From Flavobacterium sp. (lineage in GTDB: Bacteria > Bacteroidota > Bacteroidia > Flavobacteriales > Flavobacteriaceae), in contig NZ_JAHEBT010000054.1 of assembly GCF_024642105.1 (NCBI RefSeq), positions 62,001 through 126,000 on the forward strand: DNA of 64,000 nucleotides, written 5' to 3'. Shown piece by piece: positions 1-8,505 of the stretch (position 1 is the first letter of the stretch; each line of letters opens with the position of its first letter). The notes under the pieces were generated by a model. It saw only the letters and a program-made list of their open reading frames with translations. It did not search any database and was not told where the DNA came from. The position numbers and the translations under genes are program-made.

Positions 1-572
1 TCCATGAAATTCGTTTTCTTTTCTTCTGCAGGTTTGTCTGTTTCTTTTTTAGTTTCTTCTTCTCTTTTTGGACGGAAATTTCTAAAATCAGTTTTACTTG
101 CTGCTTTTACCGCTGTAGCTTTGTAGCAGGTATACCCCCCAATTACTCTAGTTTCGGCTTCCATCTTCCAATTTAAATTAGCCAAAGAATCTTTAACTAA
201 AAATTCTTTCCCCATGAATTCCTTATCCACTACATAGGCTTTGTCTTTTACATTTTTATAAAAAGTACCACCGCCTCCAGTCATCGAACTCATCATTCTC
301 ATTCCGCCTCCACCTTGCGGCGTAGCATCTAACTTTTCTTCTTCCTTATAGATAGAAGCTGATTTGTCAAAATTTAAAATAAATGTTTTCTCAAACATTT
401 TTTTCATTCGTTCCTCCACAATTTTTTGCGCATCAGGATTTCCTTCCATACGAATTTTTAAATCTGGAGTTTTTGTTTTTGACTCATACACAGCCATTCC
501 TTGAAAATCTTTTTGAGCGTGAGAATTCGTATAAATTAATCCGAAAAATAATAGTACAATTGTTTTTTTCAT
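1..572 (-). CDS. GLPGLI family secreted protein (3' end outside window)
   Basis: The minus-strand frame begins MKKTIVLLFFGL at position 572 with a clear signal peptide ending in SHAQ, followed by DFQGMAVYESKTKT. This opening, the basic EERMKKMFEK stretch, a Gly/Met-rich loop (GGGGMRMMSS) and a later VIGGYTCYKA motif are typical of the GLPGLI family of secreted Bacteroidota proteins, whose function is not established. The TCYKA block sits near the middle of the family, so roughly the last third of the protein lies beyond the left edge. The visible end is rich in Lys and Glu. It is divergent from the kinase gene at 830. Family call fairly firm; role unknown. Confidence 0.8.
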   Translation of the reverse strand, partial: MKKTIVLLFFGLIYTNSHAQKDFQGMAVYESKTKTPDLKIRMEGNPDAQKIVEERMKKMFEKTFILNFDKSASIYKEEEKLDATPQGGGGMRMMSSMTGGGGTFYKNVKDKAYVVDKEFMGKEFLVKDSLANLNWKMEAETRVIGGYTCYKATAVKAASKTDFRNFRPKREEETKKETDKPAEEKKTNFM

Positions 573-829
573 TCTGTGTCAATTTTAGGTTTAGATAGCA
601 AATATGTCGAAAGGTATTTAATTTATTACCAAAAAAATGTTAAATACGATTTTTAGACAGCTTGAAAATCAAATGGTTTAATATCAAATGGGAAGAAAAC
701 AAAAATAGAAACATAAATACATTGCTTTTCGATTGTGAATAAATCATTCCGAAAAATGTATGTGAAACATTAATTTTTATCTATTTTTACCCTTTTAGAA
801 TTTATCAATTATAAAATCATACTACCGTA

Positions 830-1444
830 ATGCATATAGCAGTAGCAGGAAACATAGGCTCAGGAAAAACAACATTAACCAATTTATTGGCCAAACATTT
901 CAAATGGGAACCGCATTTTGAAGATGTGGTTGACAATCCGTATTTGGATGATTTCTATCACCAAATGGAGCGTTGGTCATTTAACTTGCAAATTTATTTC
1001 TTAAACAGTCGTTTTCGTCAAGTGATGCAAATTCGCGAAAGCGGTAAAAAAATTATTCAAGACCGAACGATTTACGAGGATGCACACATCTTTGCGCCCA
1101 ACTTACACGCTATGGGTTTGATGACCAATCGCGATTTTCAAAATTATTCTTCTCTTTTTGAATTGATGGAATCTTTGGTGAAAGCGCCTGACTTATTGAT
1201 TTACTTACGTAGTTCTATTCCTAATTTAGTAGGGCAAATTCACAAACGTGGTCGCGACTACGAAAACTCGATTTCCATAGACTACCTTAGCCGTTTGAAC
1301 GAACGTTATGAAGCTTGGATTCATACGTATGACAGAGGAAAATTATTAATTATTGACGTAGACAATATTAATTTTGTCGATAGTCAAGAAGATTTAGGAG
1401 ATATTATTCGTCGTATAGATGCCGAAATCAACGGTTTATTTTAG
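830..1444 (+). CDS. Deoxynucleoside kinase
   Basis: A 204-residue protein of the dNK/dGK/dCK fold that phosphorylates deoxynucleosides in the cytoplasm for nucleotide salvage. The Walker A loop GNIGSGKT lies at residues 7-14. DRTIYEDAHIF at about residue 83 matches the DRS/ERS-type active-site block with the following Glu-Asp, and KRGRDYE (about 139-145) fits the Arg-rich lid. Length is normal for bacterial dNKs. The start is the ATG at 830, directly before the P-loop, leaving no room for an alternative. It runs toward hppA and shares a bidirectional terminator with it. Substrate preference (dA/dG versus pyrimidines) cannot be read from the sequence. Confidence 0.88.
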   Translation: MHIAVAGNIGSGKTTLTNLLAKHFKWEPHFEDVVDNPYLDDFYHQMERWSFNLQIYFLNSRFRQVMQIRESGKKIIQDRTIYEDAHIFAPNLHAMGLMTNRDFQNYSSLFELMESLVKAPDLLIYLRSSIPNLVGQIHKRGRDYENSISIDYLSRLNERYEAWIHTYDRGKLLIIDVDNINFVDSQEDLGDIIRRIDAEINGLF

Positions 1445-1473
1445 TTCCAAAACAAAATTATATTCATAAAAAA

Positions 1474-1500
1474 ATGCCTCAATTTCTTGAGGCATTTTTG
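1474..1500. terminator. Bidirectional intrinsic terminator, dnk / hppA
   Basis: ATGCCTCAA (1474-1482), loop TTTC, TTGAGGCAT (1487-1495), flanked by A-rich sequence on the left and T-rich on the right. It lies between the convergent kinase and pyrophosphatase genes and should serve both. Confidence 0.85.
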
Positions 1501-1519
1501 TTTGTATTAAAAATGAGCA

Positions 1520-4093
1520 CTACTTAATTGCAGCTACTTTAGCTTTCACTTCAGCCTCAGTTCCTTCAAAAACCTGAACTGTTTCTTTCCCGTTTTCAGA
1601 AATAGTTACCGTTGCTTTAGCTTTACCATTTTCATTGCTCATCTGAACATTGACTTGTTTTTTAGCTTCTCCTTTTTTAGCGCAACAGGCTTTTTCTTCT
1701 TTGGCTTCTTTAGCCATGAATTTTCCGTTGGCATCATAATGAGACAAACACATTTCTTTTTGCTCTGGAGTACATTTCAGACTGTCGCACATAGCGGCAC
1801 ATTCGTCTTTAGTCATAGTAGCGCATTTGCTCATATCACAATTCCCCATCATTTCACTTGACTCACACGATTTCATTTCGACAGTACAAGTCATTTCTTT
1901 AGGCGTATTTCCTGTACTTCCTTCTCCTAAAATTGGCGCAATTACCAATCCAATCAAACAAGTCAATTTAATTAAAATGTTCATTGATGGGCCAGAAGTA
2001 TCTTTAAACGGATCTCCAACTGTATCTCCGGTTACAGCCGCTTTGTGTGCATCTGAACCTTTATACGTCATTTCACCGTTGATTTCTACACCTGCTTCAA
2101 ATGATTTTTTAGCGTTATCCCAAGCTCCACCAGCATTGTTTTGGAACACAGCCCAAAGCACACCCGAAACCGTAACACCAGCCATATAACCCCCTAACAT
2201 TTCAGCGATCAATTGGTTGTTATCCGCATAGACTAATTTACCTAAAAGCACAATCGCAATTGGGAAACCAATCGTTAAGATTCCTGGCAATATCATTTCG
2301 CGTAATGCGGCTTTGGTAGAAATCTCAACACATTTGCCGTATTCTGGTTTGCCCGTTCCTTCCATAATTCCTGGGATTTCTTTGAACTGACGACGTACTT
2401 CATACACCATATCCATAGCAGCTTTTCCAACAGAATTCATTGCTAATGCAGAGAATACTACTGGAATCATACCACCAACGAATAACATTGCTAAAACTGG
2501 TGCTTTAAAAATATTAATACCGTCAATTCCTGTAAACGTAACATATGCAGCAAACAAAGCTAACGAAGTCAATGCTGCCGATGCAATCGCAAATCCTTTT
2601 CCAGTTGCTGCAGTGGTGTTACCAACAGAATCCAAAATATCGGTACGCGTACGTACTTCTTTTGGCAATTCACTCATTTCTGCAATACCTCCTGCGTTGT
2701 CCGAAATAGGTCCGAAAGCATCAATTGCCAACTGCATAGCTGTAGTCGCCATCATAGCCGAAGCTGCTAAAGCTACCCCATAGAATCCTGCAAAAGCATA
2801 CGAAGACCAGATTGCCGCTGCAAATAAAATCACCGTTGGGAAAGTCGAAATCATTCCCGTTGCTAAACCTGCAATTACGTTAGTTCCAGCACCTGTTGAT
2901 GATTTTTGAACAATCGCCAAAACGGGTTTTGTTCCTAATCCTGTATAATATTCGGTTACTGACGAAATCGCACCTCCCACAATCAAACCTACAATGGTAG
3001 CATAGAAAACACGCATCGATGAAATGGGTTTTAATCCTTCTCCGTAGAATTCCATTTTCATTGTTGTTGGCAACATATATTCAACTAAAAAGTAACACGC
3101 TACTAAAGTCAACCCAATAGAAACCCAGTTTCCAATGTTCAAAGCTTTTTGTACTTGTGCTTCTTTGGCATCATCACTTGAAATTTTCACTAACATGGTT
3201 CCGATGATTGAGAATAAAATTCCAAAACCAGCAATCGCCATTGGTAATAAAATTGGTCCGATTCCGCCAAAAGCATCTTCGATTTTACCACCCATGTCCT
3301 TAATCACATAGTTTCCAAGAACCATAGCAGCCAAAACAGTTGCCACATATGAACCAAACAAATCGGCACCCATCCCTGCAACATCACCTACGTTATCACC
3401 TACGTTATCCGCAATAGTCGCTGGATTACGCGGATCATCTTCTGGAATACCTGCTTCTACCTTACCTACTAAATCGGCACCAACATCCGCAGCTTTGGTA
3501 TAAATACCACCACCTACACGAGCAAATAAGGCAATCGATTCAGCCCCAAGAGAAAAACCTGCAAGAGTTTCCAAAACTACTGTCATATCTTCTGTTGAAG
3601 TCCATGCTCCTTTCATGAAATAGTTGAAAAAGAAAATAAAGAATCCTGTTAAACCTAAAACAGCTAAACCAGCAACTCCTAACCCCATAACCGTTCCGCC
3701 TCCAAAAGAAACTTTTAGAGCTTGAGGCAAACTGGTACGAGCTGCCTGAGTCGTTCTAACATTAGTTTTGGTTGCTATTTTCATTCCCATATTTCCTGCC
3801 AAAGCAGAAAAGATAGCGCCAAAAATAAATGCAATTACAATTAATAAATCGGTTTTTACGCCTGGAATAAAAGTGATTCCAGCTAGTACAACACTTGCCA
3901 ATAGAACAAATATTGTCAATAACTTATATTCGGCCTTAAGAAAAGCCAATGCGCCTTCGTAAATATAATCTGAAATCTCTTTCATCTTACCATCTCCAGC
4001 GTCTTGTTTTAGTACCCAGGCTCTTTTCATTGCCATGAACAAAAGTCCAATAACTGCCATAATTATTGGCAAATAAATCATAAATGCATTCAT
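1520..4093 (-). CDS. hppA: Membrane-bound ion-translocating pyrophosphatase with Cys-rich C-terminal tail
   Basis: Couples PPi hydrolysis to H+ and/or Na+ export across the inner membrane. Diagnostic M-PPase blocks are present: DVGADLVGKVEAGIPEDDPR, DNVGDNVGDVAGMGADLFGS, DNAGGIAEMS and GDTVGDPFKDTSGPS. GNTTAATGKG carries Ala where K+-independent enzymes have Lys, so I infer a K+-dependent enzyme; H+ versus Na+ specificity is not readable. The start is ATG 4093 (MNAFMIYLP) directly before the first helix; a start at 4156 would add 21 unlikely residues. The protein is 857 residues, about 120 longer than the usual core. From about residue 734 it has a soluble tail with ten Cys in about 70 residues, then a Lys/Glu/Val-rich beta-like segment. 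Confidence 0.95.
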   Translation of the reverse strand: MNAFMIYLPIIMAVIGLLFMAMKRAWVLKQDAGDGKMKEISDYIYEGALAFLKAEYKLLTIFVLLASVVLAGITFIPGVKTDLLIVIAFIFGAIFSALAGNMGMKIATKTNVRTTQAARTSLPQALKVSFGGGTVMGLGVAGLAVLGLTGFFIFFFNYFMKGAWTSTEDMTVVLETLAGFSLGAESIALFARVGGGIYTKAADVGADLVGKVEAGIPEDDPRNPATIADNVGDNVGDVAGMGADLFGSYVATVLAAMVLGNYVIKDMGGKIEDAFGGIGPILLPMAIAGFGILFSIIGTMLVKISSDDAKEAQVQKALNIGNWVSIGLTLVACYFLVEYMLPTTMKMEFYGEGLKPISSMRVFYATIVGLIVGGAISSVTEYYTGLGTKPVLAIVQKSSTGAGTNVIAGLATGMISTFPTVILFAAAIWSSYAFAGFYGVALAASAMMATTAMQLAIDAFGPISDNAGGIAEMSELPKEVRTRTDILDSVGNTTAATGKGFAIASAALTSLALFAAYVTFTGIDGINIFKAPVLAMLFVGGMIPVVFSALAMNSVGKAAMDMVYEVRRQFKEIPGIMEGTGKPEYGKCVEISTKAALREMILPGILTIGFPIAIVLLGKLVYADNNQLIAEMLGGYMAGVTVSGVLWAVFQNNAGGAWDNAKKSFEAGVEINGEMTYKGSDAHKAAVTGDTVGDPFKDTSGPSMNILIKLTCLIGLVIAPILGEGSTGNTPKEMTCTVEMKSCESSEMMGNCDMSKCATMTKDECAAMCDSLKCTPEQKEMCLSHYDANGKFMAKEAKEEKACCAKKGEAKKQVNVQMSNENGKAKATVTISENGKETVQVFEGTEAEVKAKVAAIK

Positions 4094-4150
4094 AAAAATA
4101 ATTTTGGTATTAGTTAATATTATATTGATATTGAACGAATTTAAACAAAA

Positions 4151-4178
4151 AAGCAATACTCTTTACAGAATATTGCTT
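4151..4178 (-). terminator. Hairpin after ppa
   Basis: AAGCAATA (4151-4158) and TATTGCTT (4171-4178) with a 12-nt loop and A/T runs on both sides. It separates ppa from hppA, suggesting the two pyrophosphatase genes are not simply cotranscribed. Confidence 0.6.
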
Positions 4179-4203
4179 TTTTTATATTAATTAACTTAAA
4201 AAA

Positions 4204-4734
4204 TTATTTGATACTAAATAAGTTTTTAGGTTTGTTTTCAATTGCTTCAAAACGCTCCGTACATTCTTTAATGATAGCAAATGCTTCGTTCACGTCTCCC
4301 CAACCTTCTACATCAACTTGTTTGTTTTCTAAATCTTTGTACACTTGGAAGAAATGCTCAATTTCTTTGATTAAGTGCGGATTTACATCACTTAAGTCAT
4401 TTAATGAATTCCAAATTGGATCTGAAACAGGAACGCAAATAACTTTTTCGTCTGGTCCTTTATCATCTGCCATGTGGAAAACACCAATTGGTTTTACTTC
4501 CATTACACAACCAGGGAAAGTAGGCTCATTAATCAATACCAAAACATCTAATGGGTCACCATCTAAAGCCAACGTTTCAGGAATGAAACCGTAATCAGCT
4601 GGGTACATCATAGAAGAGAATAACATTCTGTCAAAACGCATTCTTCTAATTTTAAAATCGTATTCGTATTTGTTTCTACTTCCTCTTGGTATTTCGATTA
4701 AGACGTCGAAAGTTTTTAATTTGTCTGCAGTCAT
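4204..4734 (-). CDS. ppa: Soluble inorganic pyrophosphatase (family I)
   Basis: A 176-residue cytoplasmic enzyme hydrolysing PPi to phosphate. Family I signatures: EIPRGSRNKYEYD near the N-terminus, YPADYGFIPET, and the metal-binding DGDPLDVLVL (D-x-D-P-x-D-x-L). The start is set at ATG 4734 (MTADKLK), because the longer reading frame from 4785 would run through the -7 promoter element at 4769-4776. It lies just upstream of hppA on the same strand, so soluble and membrane pyrophosphatases are neighbours. Length is normal for the bacterial hexameric enzyme. Confidence 0.95.
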   Translation of the reverse strand: MTADKLKTFDVLIEIPRGSRNKYEYDFKIRRMRFDRMLFSSMMYPADYGFIPETLALDGDPLDVLVLINEPTFPGCVMEVKPIGVFHMADDKGPDEKVICVPVSDPIWNSLNDLSDVNPHLIKEIEHFFQVYKDLENKQVDVEGWGDVNEAFAIIKECTERFEAIENKPKNLFSIK

Positions 4735-4768
4735 TGTATTTGTTGTATTTTTCTTTTGAATTTTGGTG

Positions 4769-4776
4769 CAAAAGTA
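4769..4776 (-). promoter_or_regulatory. Probable ppa promoter, -7 element
   Basis: On the minus strand this reads TACTTTTG (TAnnTTTG), with CTTG about 19 nt upstream near 4796-4799. This is the spacing known for Bacteroidota promoters. It leaves a leader of about 28 nt and fixes the ppa start at 4734. Confidence 0.6.
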
Positions 4777-4867
4777 AGGAAACAATACGTTTTTACAAGA
4801 AAAAACCGAAGATATCTCTTGATTAAATTAAAATTGTTGCATTCTACTCAACATCCCTTAAAATTGT

Positions 4868-4900
4868 AAAGCTTCCAGCCTTTTGAAAACTGGAAGCTTT
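4868..4900 (-). terminator. Terminator of the AAGCTTCCAG family, copy 1
   Basis: AAAGCTTCCAG (4868-4878) and CTGGAAGCTTT (4890-4900), an 11-bp stem just past the stop of the gene at 4907. Nearly the same hairpin recurs at 10107 and 38418. Confidence 0.75.
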
Positions 4901-4906
4901 GTTAAA

Positions 4907-6283
4907 TTATTTGACTTTAATAAAACTATCTTTTAATTTGATTTCTTTCATTCGCTTGTCGTTTAGACTTCTTTTATAGACCAAAATATTTTTTTCTGTA
5001 TTCTTGGTTATAAAAAGGAGTTTAGCCATAAGACTAGCTAAAGCAACTTCTCTTCGTTTTACCACGGTGGTGAAGTTATCTAATTGGATTTCATTCTCAT
5101 ACAAATGATTCAATTCATTGAGCGGAATAAAACGCTGCCTGTTTTGAACCAAATAGTCTAGGATGCGTAACTCGGCTTCCTCGAATGTATCCAATAGTTT
5201 TCCCTTGTAATAATAATTGGCTTCGTCTGTTTTAAATGTGATGCCATTGAAAGGTTTGATATTAGGTTTTCTTTTACTGAAATAGAAGCCTAAACTTAAC
5301 ACACCTAAAATGCCTAATATAGTTATTAAAAGAGTAGATGCCTCCATATTTTGATACCAAGGCAATAGAAACACTTGTTGGTGGATAGGTCTACCAAGAA
5401 ATTCCTGTAATGGAGTGCGCAATACACTTTTTAATCCATCAGCATTTTGGTTAATGTATACTACTTCTTTTGTTTTGGTGTCAAAGTAAGATTGCTTTAC
5501 ATTTTTAGTAATACCTCTGAAAGTAGTCAATGTATTGTTCTTAAAATCGATTTCATAAACAAGGGTGTGTTCCATCAAAGGAATTATGTATAACTTTTCA
5601 TTGGCTGTAAATCGGTTTAAAAAACCTTCTTTAGAATTTAGATTGCTTGACAAGTCATATTTTCCAACTAAAGACCATTGCATAGTAGGAAGATGGAGTT
5701 TCCAAATAGCAGGTTCGCAAGCTTTGATTTGAAGAAAATGCTCTTCATCTTTTTCGTAACCACTAAAAATATATAAATTGGTATTAATAATTATTCCGTG
5801 TGCTAGCCTTCTTGGGCTTGGTGGAGTACCAAAAGTTTCGACTTCATCCCACTCTTTGGTTTTGAAATTGAATTGTGTTAAAATGTTTTTATGTGTAAAA
5901 AGTCCATAACCACCCCAAAAAAATACTTTTTTATTGTAAACAAATGATACTGCTCCGTATTGGTTTTTGTGGAAAAATGATTTATCAATTCGAACAATAG
6001 AATCGTTACGCCATTCGAGTACGGGACCACATCCATGATAAATTAAATAGTTTTTATTGTTTATAGCAAAAGGAATGTATGATTTTAAATTATCCAAATC
6101 GGATCTGAATAATAGTCGTTTTTGGTGTAACGGGTTTCCTTTGTATAAAACAGAATCATTTAAAATCAAAACTGTTTGAGAGGACTTCGCTTCTTTGAAT
6201 AGTAAGTGTTCTTCACTTGTATAAATGGATTGTGCTTGGCAGGCTGTCAAAGCAAATAAGAAAATAAATACGAATCGATTCAT
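4907..6283 (-). CDS. Kelch-like beta-propeller protein with membrane anchor and C-terminal winged-helix-like domain
   Basis: A 458-residue protein. The N-terminal signal has a Cys (ALTACQAQ) that could be a lipobox or part of a signal peptidase I site. Residues about 50-300 have Kelch-like features (KVFFWGGYGLF, NLYIFSGYEK, SPRRLAHG, and repeated W and YxxDF segments), suggesting a beta-propeller. A transmembrane helix lies at about 315-336 (ITILGILGVLSLGFYF), followed by basic SKRKPN, so the last 114 residues are cytoplasmic. These (EEAELRILDYLVQNRQRFIP, then a VVKRREVALASL segment) resemble a response-regulator-type winged helix. I infer a one-component periplasm-to-DNA sensor, or a scaffold; no partner gene is adjacent. 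Confidence 0.55.
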   Translation of the reverse strand: MNRFVFIFLFALTACQAQSIYTSEEHLLFKEAKSSQTVLILNDSVLYKGNPLHQKRLLFRSDLDNLKSYIPFAINNKNYLIYHGCGPVLEWRNDSIVRIDKSFFHKNQYGAVSFVYNKKVFFWGGYGLFTHKNILTQFNFKTKEWDEVETFGTPPSPRRLAHGIIINTNLYIFSGYEKDEEHFLQIKACEPAIWKLHLPTMQWSLVGKYDLSSNLNSKEGFLNRFTANEKLYIIPLMEHTLVYEIDFKNNTLTTFRGITKNVKQSYFDTKTKEVVYINQNADGLKSVLRTPLQEFLGRPIHQQVFLLPWYQNMEASTLLITILGILGVLSLGFYFSKRKPNIKPFNGITFKTDEANYYYKGKLLDTFEEAELRILDYLVQNRQRFIPLNELNHLYENEIQLDNFTTVVKRREVALASLMAKLLFITKNTEKNILVYKRSLNDKRMKEIKLKDSFIKVK

Positions 6284-6353
6284 GCTTGAATTAGTATTGT
6301 TTTTTTTCTAATATAAGAATTGTTTTAAAAAATAACTCTTTTTTGAAATTGTT

Positions 6354-7004
6354 TTAGATTTTATCTTCAAATACGATTTTCAATTCTTTGGAAATCACTT
6401 TTTCTCCCTCTCCTAGGGAAGCCCTAATGAAGATAGTAACTTTTTCTCCGATAAAATCAGGAAAAAAAACCATTTGTTGTTTTGGACTGTAAGTATATTT
6501 AGAATAGGTAGCAAAATACGATGAATATGCGGGATGATTAACATCTACATTTGGATTTTTAGTTACTTCATATCCTGCTAAATTCATGATGCTGTATTGT
6601 TTTATTAATTGTGGGAAAGTATATGTTTGATAGCCCACAGGGATAGGAGTTGTCATTAATCTATCTGCAAAATCCCCTCTATAGGAATACACAGCATAAC
6701 GCCAAGTCACAATGCCGGGTATGTAAAAGTAATCTGAATCAAACGCTACTTCAATTAAGGGAACTCTATTAATTACATATTGAGGGTTTAATGTGGGAAT
6801 AGAGCCTTTGATCGTAAAATAGTGTAATCCACTATACTCAACATGCCAAACACCCTGAGCATCCATATAACTACCAGGAGAAACATCCGTATCAATCCAA
6901 AACGCAACATCTTCATTTTTATTTAATAAAACATCGGGTTTAGATGGTTCTGATTCACACCCAAATAATGCAAACAGGCAAATGATTAAAACTATTTTGT
7001 ACAT
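6354..7004 (-). CDS. Predicted lipoprotein, function unknown
   Basis: A 216-residue protein with a lipoprotein signal: MYKIVLIICLFALFGCESEPS has a lipobox ending at Cys16. The following Glu-Ser-Glu (no Asp at +2) gives no inner-membrane retention signal. The rest is rich in Tyr, Val and aromatic residues with a beta-sandwich look (GLHYFTIKG, VTIFIRASLG), and no enzyme motif was recognised. It lies 70 nt upstream of the Kelch-like gene on the same strand and could be coexpressed with it. Confidence 0.65.
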   Translation of the reverse strand: MYKIVLIICLFALFGCESEPSKPDVLLNKNEDVAFWIDTDVSPGSYMDAQGVWHVEYSGLHYFTIKGSIPTLNPQYVINRVPLIEVAFDSDYFYIPGIVTWRYAVYSYRGDFADRLMTTPIPVGYQTYTFPQLIKQYSIMNLAGYEVTKNPNVDVNHPAYSSYFATYSKYTYSPKQQMVFFPDFIGEKVTIFIRASLGEGEKVISKELKIVFEDKI

Positions 7005-7216
7005 ACGATGTATTGTTGCTTTGTTTTATATAATTATTTTTGTTATACAAATACGACCCAAGATTCTGGACCGTATCGATAACAAAAGTTGCCTCGTAAT
7101 TCCCATCACAACAATGCGATTTTTCTTTTTTCAGAAGGTTTTTATTGCTTTATAGAAAGGAATAAAAGAGTTAATGAAATAAGTATATTATTTTTCAAAT
7201 TAGTTTGGTTAAATAG

Positions 7217-7612
7217 TTATCCGTTTAATGGCGGTACTTCTCCAAAATGATCTATATAATTTTTTAACTGTTTTCTTTCCTCTTCTTTTGCGTCATTTAA
7301 TACGGGAATAACTTCATACTTGAAAATTAATTTGGTAGTAATCTCGATTAGTTTTGTGTTTTTCGCTATTTTAAAACCTCCTGAATGATTATTTTGCTTT
7401 GTTAAATGATTTTTGGAACCTAAAAAACACTTTAATCGATAAGCTAAATCTCTTTTTTCTGTCGCCCCTATATATACTAAACCTGTTTGATCTTTATCCA
7501 AAAATCTTGAAATTGATATTGGTTTTCCGTCTTCATAGAGGAATAGCTTATATACTCCTTTAACTTGTAGATTAGGGTCTTCATTTAAATTGTTTATATT
7601 TAATTCTTTCAT
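7217..7612 (-). CDS. GIY-YIG nuclease-like protein
   Basis: A 131-residue protein with the spaced features of a GIY-YIG fold: GVYKLF (residues 19-24) for the GIY strand, GLVYIG (44-49) for the YIG strand, Arg59 in AYRLKCF, an acidic cluster EEER (110-113) where the metal-binding Glu is expected, and a C-terminal PPLN (127-130). I take this as a complete small GIY-YIG domain without an extra DNA-binding domain. Its ATG overlaps the stop of the 66-residue gene by one base (TAATG), so the pair is translationally coupled. Restriction, repair or mobile-element roles are all possible. A degenerate non-catalytic domain is not excluded. Confidence 0.6.
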   Translation of the reverse strand: MKELNINNLNEDPNLQVKGVYKLFLYEDGKPISISRFLDKDQTGLVYIGATEKRDLAYRLKCFLGSKNHLTKQNNHSGGFKIAKNTKLIEITTKLIFKYEVIPVLNDAKEEERKQLKNYIDHFGEVPPLNG

Positions 7613-7812
7613 TATTTGTAAATCACTTCTGTTTCAGTTTCAATTCTATTAAATCCATTTTTAACTAATACAGTTCCAATTTGATTAGAAGTTGGAACTC
7701 CTTTAGAGCTGTCAAAATATTTTCCATTATTCCTCATCCAGTCTTTAACAGTGATATAATTATCGTTTATTTTAACTTTGTGTTTTCGGTAGGGTCTACG
7801 AGTTGATTTCAT
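7612..7812 (-). CDS. Small basic protein coupled to the GIY-YIG gene
   Basis: A 66-residue protein with a very basic N-terminus (MKSTRRPYRKHKVK) followed by DNYITVKDWMRNNGKYF and a TSNQIGTVLVKNGF segment that could be a small helix-turn-helix. I do not recognise a family. The TAATG overlap with the next gene and the basic character suggest a nucleic-acid-binding partner of the GIY-YIG protein, but that is inference from context only. Confidence 0.5.
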   Translation of the reverse strand: MKSTRRPYRKHKVKINDNYITVKDWMRNNGKYFDSSKGVPTSNQIGTVLVKNGFNRIETETEVIYK

Positions 7813-7838
7813 ACTTTGATTATTGTATCTGAAGTTAT

Positions 7839-8222
7839 TTATGTTTTCGGGAATTGATAATTTGAAATGATAAATTGTATGATAACTATTAGTGTAAAAT
7901 AAAAATCTATTCTGAGTATTTTTTTATAAAATTTAAAGTACTTACTGACTTGAAATAGAATTAAATAAATTGGTAAGAAAAATGATAATATATTCTGTAT
8001 TAAAGCTAATTTATATTCTCCATTTAATATAAAAATAAATGCTTTAGTTAATCCACAAAATGGACATTTTATATTTATTAACTTCTCAAATAAACAGAAA
8101 TGCGGTACTAATGAAGCTACTTCAATTTTAACATATAAATAAATTGAAATTAGTAACACTGAGGGTAAAAATAATCTAAGATAGCCTAGAACTAATTTCG
8201 TCTTCAAAGTCATTTTTTGCAT
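7839..8222 (-). CDS. DUF2752 family membrane protein
   Basis: A 127-residue hydrophobic protein with about three transmembrane segments. The DUF2752 signature CPFCGLTKAF (Cys53, Cys56) is present. The family is an uncharacterised small inner-membrane protein group in which this Cys-Pro-x-Cys-Gly motif is conserved. The gene begins inside the 3' end of the upstream gene (47-nt overlap), so the two are tightly linked. A later start (MTLKTKL, three residues in) is equally possible and would slightly shorten the overlap. Confidence 0.65.
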   Translation of the reverse strand: MQKMTLKTKLVLGYLRLFLPSVLLISIYLYVKIEVASLVPHFCLFEKLINIKCPFCGLTKAFIFILNGEYKLALIQNILSFFLPIYLILFQVSKYFKFYKKILRIDFYFTLIVIIQFIISNYQFPKT

Positions 8223-8505
8223 TACTAGTGATGATAAAAATTAAAAAGCCAAAAGGAAATAAACATATTCCTGTTATCCATGAAAATATATTTGGCGAAA
8301 AATTATATTCAATAATTATTTTTTGTAGTCCATCGGGTGTATCGCATTTTGATATTTTAATTTTTTTATTGTACAGAGATTCTTTACCATAATATTCCAA
8401 ACAACCATTCCGAGTTTTTGCACTATCAATACTCGGAATAGAGTTAGCTATTTCTTCAAATTTGATTGAAGAATCAAACTTTTTAGAAAATAGTCCTGTA
8501 AACAT
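8176..8505 (-). CDS. Hypothetical membrane-anchored protein
   Basis: A 109-residue protein. Residues 1-70 are soluble and charged with two Cys (NGCLEYYG, ISKCDTPDG). Residues 75-95 form one transmembrane helix (IFSWITGICLFPFGFLIFII), followed by a short acidic tail. No family recognised. Its ATG follows the stop of the 55-residue zinc-ribbon gene with no spacer, and its end overlaps the DUF2752 gene by 47 nt, so the three genes behave as one operon. Confidence 0.5.
   Translation of the reverse strand: MFTGLFSKKFDSSIKFEEIANSIPSIDSAKTRNGCLEYYGKESLYNKKIKISKCDTPDGLQKIIIEYNFSPNIFSWITGICLFPFGFLIFIITSNAKNDFEDEISSRLS

Noticed and set aside
4208-4594. Long plus-strand open frame opposite ppa
   Set aside because: It is the shadow of a conserved gene on the other strand, with no promoter or recognisable protein features. 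Similar antisense frames opposite hppA, accD, the DPP4-type gene, the POT genes and the hxlR-type gene were rejected for the same reason.
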